Source: Candidatus Methanoperedens sp.
Lineage (GTDB): Archaea; Halobacteriota; Methanosarcinia; Methanosarcinales; Methanoperedenaceae
Reading direction: 5' to 3'
Assembly: GCA_026552975.1 (NCBI GenBank)
Contig: JAPMTR010000076.1
Coordinates: 1 to 57,732, forward strand
Length of the DNA: 57,732 nt
This document shows, piece by piece, positions 29,362 to 35,157 of the stretch. Below the pieces are notes generated by a model. It saw only the letters and a program-made list of their open reading frames with translations, was not told the DNA's origin and ran no database searches. A program made the position numbers and the translations under genes. The stretch's first letter is position 1. Every line of letters starts with the position of its first letter.

Positions 29362-30558
29362 ATGGTTACTGATCTAAAAGAGTTTGCAAAAACAGCGAAA
29401 CCATCTGTCGCCGTTGTTGGCCTGGGTGGTGCTGGTTGTAATATTACAACATGGATCGCAGAAAAAGGTATCTCAGGCGGAAGGATAATTGCCGCAAATA
29501 CGGATGTAAATCATCTTTATGTTCAAAAAGCGGATAAACAGATCCTTCTTGGAGAAAAACTGTGCAAAGGGCACGGATGCGGCGGATACCCGGAAATGGG
29601 CGCACAGGCGACACGAGAGAATGCTGCAGAGTTAAAAGCTGAACTTGAAGGAACAAATCTGGTATTCCTTGTAGCAGGATTGGGCGGGGGAACAGGAACC
29701 GGAGCGATCACTGTCGCAGCAGAGATCACTCGTTCAGTTAATGCTCTTACGATCGGATGCGTTACAATTCCATTTACGATCGAGATGTCAAGAAGGGAAA
29801 AAGCAAGAGAAGCCATCAAAGTGCTTGCAGAATCATGTGATTCAGTAGTTATCATAGATAACTCAAAATTAAGAGAAGTCGCGGGGAACCTTCCTTTGAA
29901 GGAAGCGCTCAATGTTGCCAATGCTCTTGTCGGGTCATTTGTGAAGAATCTCACGGATACGATCACACAGCCAAGTCTTGTGAACCTTGATTATGCCGAT
30001 CTTCGCGCTGTGATGGAACGCGGTGGCATCTCCTCGATAGGTATAGGCGAAGGAGATGGCGTTGACAGGGTCATTAAAGCGGTTTCCCAGGCTATTGCTA
30101 CTCCGTTACTTGATGTCACAAATTTTGCCGATTGTTATGGCGTACTTATCCATATAGTTGGAGGGGAAGACCTCACACTCGAAGAAGTGGCGGTTACGGG
30201 CGAATTGATCATGGATAAAGTCCCTAACACCAAGAGGATCATCTGGGGTGCAAAAGTTGACAATTCACTCACAGGCAAGGTCCGTGTAATGGCAGTCCTG
30301 ACCGGGGTTGATAGTCCGTTCATATCAGGTGCCATGCAGGAGAAGGTCAGAGAAGTAGTAGCGCCTGTCTTGCAGGAACAACCTAAAACACCTGAACCAG
30401 AAACAAGAGCAGAACCTCCAAAGCCAGCACCTGTCGCAAGGATCGTGCCCCCAAGACCTGTGGCAAAAGTGGAAGAAGAAAAGAGCAGCAGTAATTATGT
30501 CTGGTATGCAATAATTCTTCTTATAATTCTGGTTTTGCTCTGGTATTTAACAAGATAA
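29362..30558 (+). CDS. ftsZ: FtsZ-family GTPase with C-terminal transmembrane anchor
   Basis: A 398-residue tubulin-superfamily protein. The N-terminal GTP-binding domain has VGLGGAGCN, AANTDVNHL (T3 loop) and the tubulin signature GLGGGTGTG (about 106-114). The T7 synergy loop NLDYAD (about 208-213) keeps both catalytic acidic positions, so it should polymerise and hydrolyse GTP like true FtsZ rather than CetZ. After the core comes a Pro/Glu-rich linker (about 335-372) and a clear C-terminal membrane helix (WYAIILLIILVLLWYL). The usual SepF/FtsA-binding C-terminal peptide is not evident. AAGGAGG precedes the ATG, with TATA-like sequence about 50-60 bases upstream. A terminator hairpin follows directly. 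Confidence 0.93.
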   Translation: MVTDLKEFAKTAKPSVAVVGLGGAGCNITTWIAEKGISGGRIIAANTDVNHLYVQKADKQILLGEKLCKGHGCGGYPEMGAQATRENAAELKAELEGTNLVFLVAGLGGGTGTGAITVAAEITRSVNALTIGCVTIPFTIEMSRREKAREAIKVLAESCDSVVIIDNSKLREVAGNLPLKEALNVANALVGSFVKNLTDTITQPSLVNLDYADLRAVMERGGISSIGIGEGDGVDRVIKAVSQAIATPLLDVTNFADCYGVLIHIVGGEDLTLEEVAVTGELIMDKVPNTKRIIWGAKVDNSLTGKVRVMAVLTGVDSPFISGAMQEKVREVVAPVLQEQPKTPEPETRAEPPKPAPVARIVPPRPVAKVEEEKSSSNYVWYAIILLIILVLLWYLTR

Positions 30559-30590
30559 ATTCCGGCGTGACCGGAATTTATTCATTTTTT
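30557..30590 (+). terminator. Terminator hairpin after ftsZ
   Basis: Arms AAATTCCGG (30557-30565) and CCGGAATTT (30571-30579) pair perfectly around CGTGA, followed by a T run (30585-30590). The stem begins within the ftsZ stop codon. Confidence 0.7.
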
Positions 30591-30606
30591 CCGCAGAAAA
30601 AATATA

Positions 30607-30680
30607 CGGACTCGCCGCGATTCGAACGCGGGTCTGCGGGTTCGAAGCCCGCCAGGATATCCTGGCTACCCCACGAGTCC
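30607..30680 (-). tRNA. tRNA-Arg (anticodon TCG)
   Basis: Reading the minus strand, the 7-bp acceptor stem pairs GGACTCG with CGAGTCC, discriminator G at 30607. The anticodon arm is GCGGG-CTTCGAA-CCCGC, giving anticodon TCG. The T arm is CCGCG-TTCGAAT-CGCGG. No intron and no encoded CCA are seen. The remainder of the 30559-30907 gap holds the ftsZ terminator, a short ATCCG repeat and the antitoxin operator. Confidence 0.92.
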
Positions 30681-30795
30681 ATTGGGATTACAACAGTATT
30701 TTTTGTTTTTAACTATTTAGCGGTCAAACAGGCATAATACTATAAAAAGGTTATATTGCAGGATTGTTTCGGTCTCAGATGCACACCGATTTCGT

Positions 30796-30838
30796 ATCCG
30801 GTCCCATCCGTGTCATCCGCACAATCCGTGTTCCATCG
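30796..30838. repeat. Short tandem ATCCG array
   Basis: ATCCG begins at 30796, 30806, 30815 and 30824, followed by a diverged CCATCG. The spacing is 10, 9 and 9 bp. It lies in non-coding DNA between the tRNA and the toxin-antitoxin pair and is more GC-rich than its surroundings. Confidence 0.5.
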
Positions 30839-30892
30839 TAGTCCATCAGCCTCCTCGGCCACTTCAGCGATAACTTATATAACATATATACA

Positions 30893-30910
30893 CATATAGA
30901 TATCTATATG
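30893..30910 (+). promoter_or_regulatory. 18-bp palindrome over the antitoxin start codon
   Basis: CATATAGATATCTATATG is a perfect palindrome whose last three bases are the ATG of the antitoxin gene. An alternating TATA-rich stretch lies directly upstream. Antitoxins commonly autorepress by binding palindromes at their promoter, so this is a likely operator. Confidence 0.6.
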
Positions 30911-31144
30911 AAATCCACTACAACGATCTGTCTTGACCCAAAAGTCAAGGATAAGCTGACATCTCTAAAACATCATTCCCGGGAATCATATAGTTCTGTA
31001 ATAGAAAGGCTGGCAAATCTTGCTATCGATGAAAAACCGCTGTGCGATGAGACCATACAGGGAATAGAAGAAGCGCTTGAAGACATCAAACATGGACGCT
31101 TGCATTCTGAAGAAGAGATCATGAAAGAGTTTGACCTGAAATGA
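30908..31144 (+). CDS. RelB-like antitoxin (ribbon-helix-helix type)
   Basis: A 78-residue acidic protein. The N-terminal part (TTTICLDPKVKDKLTSLK, then SYSSVIERLANLA) fits a ribbon-helix-helix DNA-binding domain; the acidic C-terminal half would wrap the toxin. It overlaps the toxin gene by 4 bp (ATGA) and has a perfect palindrome at its own start codon, which suggests autoregulation. Confidence 0.8.
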   Translation: MKSTTTICLDPKVKDKLTSLKHHSRESYSSVIERLANLAIDEKPLCDETIQGIEEALEDIKHGRLHSEEEIMKEFDLK

Positions 31145-31407
31145 GCTATACGGTCGAATATACTTCAAAAGCAAGAAAGGATCTAAAAAAGCTCCCGCTG
31201 GAAGTTGCACAGAACATCATCCTTTCGATAAATATTATCAAGACGGAACCTTATTCTTATGTCAAAAAGATCAAAGGGACAAAAAAGCATCCGCTCTTTA
31301 CTCACCGTGTTGGTGAATACAGGGTAATCCTGGATATTGAAGATGACCGTTTGTTGATCATAGTGATAGAAGCGGGGCATAGACGCACGATATACAAAAA
31401 ATATTGA
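31141..31407 (+). CDS. RelE/ParE-family toxin
   Basis: An 88-residue basic protein with the RelE-fold pattern YTVEYTSKARKDLKKLP, HPLFTHRVGEYRVILDIED and the terminal GHRRTIYKKY. RelE-type toxins cleave ribosome-bound mRNA; ParE types poison gyrase. The central GEYRVI and C-terminal HRRxIY motifs favour the RelE/RelK branch. It is translationally coupled to its antitoxin. Only 6 bp separate its stop from the next gene, a SAM hydrolase. Confidence 0.87.
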   Translation: MSYTVEYTSKARKDLKKLPLEVAQNIILSINIIKTEPYSYVKKIKGTKKHPLFTHRVGEYRVILDIEDDRLLIIVIEAGHRRTIYKKY

Positions 31408-31413
31408 TGGTAC

Positions 31414-32085
31414 ATGGTAATAACGCTGCTTTCGGATTTCGGTGATGTATATCCCTCCTCCATGAAGGGTGTAATCCTCGGTATCAACCCGGATGCAAAT
31501 ATCGTGGACATCTCCCATGCTATACCGCGTCACGATATTCACACAGGCGCATTTGTTCTGATGACATGTGCGATATATTTCCCCACCTGCACAGTCCATA
31601 TAGCAGTCGTTGATCCGGGAGTGGGGACAAACAGGCGCCCCATCGCTGCGATGGCGCAATCGCATCATGGTGATATCCAATATTTCATAGGTCCTGACAA
31701 TGGCCTGTTGATCCCTGCCGCAAGAAGCATAGGAAAACTCCAGGTTTATGAGATCACCAACAGAGATTTCTTTCGAACGATGCCATCACAGACTTTTCAT
31801 GGAAGAGATATTTTTGCCCCAGTTGGTGCACATATTTCAAAGGGGGTGGGACTCGAAGATGTCGGTGTCGAGATCTTTGATTTCATTGACCTGGATTTCG
31901 GTGATATCCTTGAGATCGAAGGTATCAGGGTTCCGTTCCTCAAATCATATGGATTCTGCAAAGATGGAGAACCCCTTGCGCTAATAGGAAGCCATAGCTA
32001 TCTTGAAATCGCTATAAATCAAGGAAATGCCGCACGATTTTTTCGCAAAAAGATCGGTAATGAGCTAATTGTAATAAAAAAATAA
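31414..32085 (+). CDS. SAM hydroxide adenosyltransferase / hydrolase (DUF62)
   Basis: A 223-residue protein of the DUF62 family, which converts S-adenosylmethionine and water to adenosine and methionine. Visible marks are LLSDFGD (catalytic Asp), MKGVILGINPDANIVDISH, VVDPGVGTNRRPI and FIGPDNGLL. It is slightly short for the family. The start lies 6 bp after the RelE-like toxin stop, so the two are probably co-transcribed. The biological role of DUF62 in archaea is unclear; control of SAM level is a common suggestion. Confidence 0.9.
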   Translation: MVITLLSDFGDVYPSSMKGVILGINPDANIVDISHAIPRHDIHTGAFVLMTCAIYFPTCTVHIAVVDPGVGTNRRPIAAMAQSHHGDIQYFIGPDNGLLIPAARSIGKLQVYEITNRDFFRTMPSQTFHGRDIFAPVGAHISKGVGLEDVGVEIFDFIDLDFGDILEIEGIRVPFLKSYGFCKDGEPLALIGSHSYLEIAINQGNAARFFRKKIGNELIVIKK

Positions 32086-32138
32086 AAAAAAATATAATGG
32101 ACACAAAATATGGCATCCATTAATGTATTATTGCTTAT

Positions 32139-32507
32139 TTATGCAGTTTCTTTCTTAGGTTTCATCATAATATATAAATAAAACAATGCAATTATGATAC
32201 ATAAAGCTGAAACTGCTTCCATGACTTCTCCGAATTCACTCAAGGGCTCATACCAGGCGCTTGCACTATCCAGGAATATCCTCCTGAATGCGCCCAATAA
32301 CTTCCATAAGAAGAACGGCAGGAAAGCTAATACAAATACTATTATCCTTTTCAACAAAGGACCCTGCTTGATGGTATGATATCCCATATCTATAAGGAGA
32401 TAGATAATTGCCGCTATTATGAAAGCAGTTATCGCATCTTCAGCAATTCGAATATTATTGATGCTGCTGCACAGTATTTCCGGACCAAGATTACATGCCA
32501 TGTTCAT
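32139..32507 (-). CDS. Small multi-helix membrane protein, unknown
   Basis: A 122-residue protein with three predicted membrane helices (about 27-43, 54-74 and 92-114) and a basic C-terminus. I recognise no family. It is the last gene of a three-gene minus-strand operon; its start overlaps the stop of the preceding gene by 4 bp, implying translational coupling. Confidence 0.68.
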   Translation of the reverse strand: MNMACNLGPEILCSSINNIRIAEDAITAFIIAAIIYLLIDMGYHTIKQGPLLKRIIVFVLAFLPFFLWKLLGAFRRIFLDSASAWYEPLSEFGEVMEAVSALCIIIALFYLYIMMKPKKETA

Positions 32508-32830
32508 GCACCCCTGAACATATTATTGATCACATTGTAATAGTTGAAGAAACCATACAACAGGAGTGTAGAACCGGCTATTCCAAGCAAATATCTCATC
32601 ACTTGCAGGTCATAACTTGATGAAAAATTCGGGAATATTAACTTGAAACTCACACGAAGGCCAATGAGTAATAATCCAATTGCTATGATAGTCCATGCTT
32701 TTGTTCCTGTATCGTCTCCGAAACTCAGTTTTTTTACGAACCTTGCGAAAAATATGGCAAATATTATACACAATAACCAGAATACTGCCTGAGTAGAAGG
32801 TTCTATCAGGAATGTTATTATTTCGTTCAT
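32504..32830 (-). CDS. Small multi-helix membrane protein, unknown
   Basis: A 108-residue protein with three predicted membrane helices (about 12-30, 44-64 and 80-98). No catalytic motif is visible. It is the middle gene of the 32139-33074 operon, 7 bp after the first gene and overlapping the third by 4 bp, so the two membrane proteins are likely partners in one complex. Confidence 0.68.
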   Translation of the reverse strand: MNEIITFLIEPSTQAVFWLLCIIFAIFFARFVKKLSFGDDTGTKAWTIIAIGLLLIGLRVSFKLIFPNFSSSYDLQVMRYLLGIAGSTLLLYGFFNYYNVINNMFRGA

Positions 32831-32837
32831 TTTATGA

Positions 32838-33074
32838 TCACCCGCTTGCGGCTTTTATTGACTTATGGAACTGCACCGCGATGGCATCTCCTTTTAACAT
32901 TTTAACCCTTTCAGTTAAGGTAGAGTTGCACAGGTTAATCAGATTCTGATCGACATCTGATACTGCACTCAGTTTCAATTTAGCCATCACATCGATGGTC
33001 GCTCGTGCTCCCGCTTCGGAGAATACCTTTGAAAGACTCTCCATGGCTATTTTCAAATATTTTTCTTTTTCCAC
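32838..33074 (-). CDS. Small soluble protein of an unknown membrane operon
   Basis: A 78-residue, mostly helical, soluble protein without recognisable motif. It is the first gene of a tight three-gene operon with two membrane proteins. The ATG follows GAGGTGATAC (strong Shine-Dalgarno). Promoter-like AT-rich DNA and an imperfect inverted repeat (33181-33224) lie upstream. Confidence 0.65.
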   Translation of the reverse strand: MEKEKYLKIAMESLSKVFSEAGARATIDVMAKLKLSAVSDVDQNLINLCNSTLTERVKMLKGDAIAVQFHKSIKAASG

Positions 33075-33180
33075 AGTATCACCTCAATGTTTCCAGCAAT
33101 ATTTTTCGTAAAGTTGGTATTTCATATTTTAAGTACGCATTTTACCACGATGCATTCAATACTAACTCGCTGGGGTATGT

Positions 33181-33224
33181 TATTTTACACCTCACATTTT
33201 TAAATATCAAAGTGTGATAAAATA
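33181..33224. promoter_or_regulatory. Imperfect inverted repeat in divergent promoter region
   Basis: TATTTTACACCTCACA (33181-33196) is roughly mirrored by TGTGATAAAATA (33213-33224), with a T/A-rich centre. It lies between the divergent small-protein operon and the FKBP gene, so it could be a shared operator. Confidence 0.35.
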
Positions 33225-33323
33225 CACACGTATCAAAAATTATTTTATGCCCCCTCTTCTATTCTCCTAAGCAAGTATTTTATACCATTGATACATGACA
33301 TGCGAAAAAAAGGAAAAGATATT

Positions 33324-34007
33324 ATGAGCATTGAAAAAGGCGATTTCATAAGAGTTTCATACACTGGAAAAACAGATGAAGGACGTGTTTTTGACACAAC
33401 TGATGAAGATGTTGCAAGAGCGAATAACATCTATAATGAAAATGGAAGATATGGTGGAGATGTAATTATCGTAGGCGCAAAGCATACAGTTGAAGGCCTG
33501 GATGAGGTTTTTGTTGGAAAGGAAGTAGGGGACACAGGCAGTGAAACGATCCCTCCAGAAAAAGCATTCGGGATCAGGAACCCTGAACTCATAGAAAGCA
33601 TACCCATCACCAGGTTCAAAGAAAGACCCCAGCTGGGGATGCCTGTGGAATTGGATGGACGCCCTGGAGTGGTGATCAAGGTAATTGGCAGGATGACTCA
33701 GGTTGACTTCAACAGGTACCTCGCAGGCCAGACCGTTATCTATGATTATGAGATCAAAGAGAAAATAGACGATGCGCAGGGTAAGATCAAAGGCCTGATC
33801 GGCTTATTCATAGGAAAAGAACTGCCTGTCCAGATAAATGACAGCTCTGCAGTCATTGAAACCGATCCGGAATTAACCTATAACCAGAGATGGCTAATGT
33901 CCAAGAGACAGATCGCGCGTGAGATACTCAAAAGCACAGAGATCACAGAAATATCCTATGTAGAGAAATATACACGGGATATGCTGGAAGAAAAAGCTGT
34001 TGAATAA
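33324..34007 (+). CDS. FKBP-type peptidyl-prolyl cis-trans isomerase, long archaeal type
   Basis: A 227-residue cytoplasmic protein from the preferred ATG at 33324, nine bases behind AGGA; an upstream ATG (33288) adds 12 basic residues without a ribosome site. The FKBP core has IRVSYTGKTDEGRVFDTT and HTVEGLDEVFVGKEVGD, the insert-in-flap domain follows (PPEKAFGIRNPELI), and a C-terminal extension of about 90 residues is typical of large archaeal FKBPs with chaperone activity. The stop abuts the end of the convergent RMD1-like gene with no gap. Confidence 0.92.
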   Translation: MSIEKGDFIRVSYTGKTDEGRVFDTTDEDVARANNIYNENGRYGGDVIIVGAKHTVEGLDEVFVGKEVGDTGSETIPPEKAFGIRNPELIESIPITRFKERPQLGMPVELDGRPGVVIKVIGRMTQVDFNRYLAGQTVIYDYEIKEKIDDAQGKIKGLIGLFIGKELPVQINDSSAVIETDPELTYNQRWLMSKRQIAREILKSTEITEISYVEKYTRDMLEEKAVE

Positions 34008-35123
34008 TCAAGGAAAGAGAAACGGTTTTAGAACTTCCCACAGGATCAATACAACGATCGCAACTTCAAGCAGCAGGTTCATCTGTTCTGTGGAAAGTTC
34101 CATTGCAGTATTATAGAGTTCCTGCAGGGAATTTATTTTGTGTTCTACGATTTTCCCGAAATCATTTACTCTAAGTGTGCTCAACATCTTCTGGTATGCC
34201 GCCTGGTAATACCAGTCCTGTGTGACCTTATGGGGATTCATGAGATCTTCAATATCATCAAGGATCACAAGCCCGATCTCACTTACCTTGAAAAGGGATT
34301 TCTCAAGCTTTCTTGGTGCCTCCGTCAGGAAATAATACCTTGAACTGCTCAATTTCTTGATCGCATCAAAAGCATTACTGATCTCAGTATCGATCTTGCT
34401 GTCGTATATCTGGAATAGTAACAAAAGAGATATGGCAAGTTCAAGCAATTCGCGTAGTTCCTTGATATAATCCTCGCATCCATAGATCAGCACACCTTCT
34501 GTTGATGCAAGGAAAAAGTCTTCATCATAATACGAAAGATCATTTGCGAGTTTTTCTGTGATCTCCTTTTTGTGAAGAGCGCGGATGGATGTTTCACCTG
34601 AAAGGAATCTTGTAATTATCTCGCCATACTGTTCTTTCAAACCTTTCTCATCAAGTTCTGGAGTGAAATCCCGAAGGCGTAAAAGTGTGTATCGTTTCTG
34701 GTTGGGATAATATGAGATCATTTTTCCAGGATTTAGTTTTTCACGTATCTCGCTGATTTTTTTGGCGGCAAATGACTGGAAATCCACTCCTTCCACAATG
34801 ATCGAATTTGAATGAAGAGCTACAAGAATGTCATTGAACAGGATCATATCCCTTATTTCGATCTCGGTACGCAGAATTGATACGCCAGCAGCAAAAAGAT
34901 CTGTGTATATATTCGTGTTACATGTGATCTTTTCACTTCCAGCGACAATTATGGCTACTCCATCGGCCTGATCAACCTCTATAGGTTTATTCCATCGTTC
35001 TGCTATTGTTTCCGAACCAATGAATTTCTTTAACTGTGTCTTATCAAGTTCTCCCCCGTGCCCGAAAGCTACTAGAATAGTAAGCTTTCCCTTCAGGATG
35101 GTCAAATCGCCTTTTGAGTCCAT
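34008..35123 (-). CDS. RMD1/DUF155-like membrane protein
   Basis: A 371-residue protein with a mixed N-terminal domain, helical C-terminal half and one C-terminal membrane helix (LLEVAIVVLILWEVLKPFLF). The C-terminal pattern, with a long helix bearing VEHKINSLQELYNTAMEL before the hydrophobic helix, resembles DUF155 (yeast RMD1, human RMND1). The function of archaeal members is unknown. A TATA-like element at about 35145-35153 lies roughly 26 bp ahead of the ATG, which suggests its own leaderless transcript; it could also be read with the upstream phosphoglycerate mutase gene. Confidence 0.6.
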   Translation of the reverse strand: MDSKGDLTILKGKLTILVAFGHGGELDKTQLKKFIGSETIAERWNKPIEVDQADGVAIIVAGSEKITCNTNIYTDLFAAGVSILRTEIEIRDMILFNDILVALHSNSIIVEGVDFQSFAAKKISEIREKLNPGKMISYYPNQKRYTLLRLRDFTPELDEKGLKEQYGEIITRFLSGETSIRALHKKEITEKLANDLSYYDEDFFLASTEGVLIYGCEDYIKELRELLELAISLLLLFQIYDSKIDTEISNAFDAIKKLSSSRYYFLTEAPRKLEKSLFKVSEIGLVILDDIEDLMNPHKVTQDWYYQAAYQKMLSTLRVNDFGKIVEHKINSLQELYNTAMELSTEQMNLLLEVAIVVLILWEVLKPFLFP

Positions 35124-35157
35124 ATATAAATTAAATGTTCGAAAAAGTATAAAGATT

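Noticed and set aside
29523-29966. 147-codon frame opposite ftsZ
   Set aside because: Antisense to invariant FtsZ motifs; open only because of codon bias.
32096-32121. AATGGA/TCCATT hairpin between the SAM hydrolase and the small membrane operon
   Set aside because: Only six base pairs with a long loop; too weak to call a terminator.
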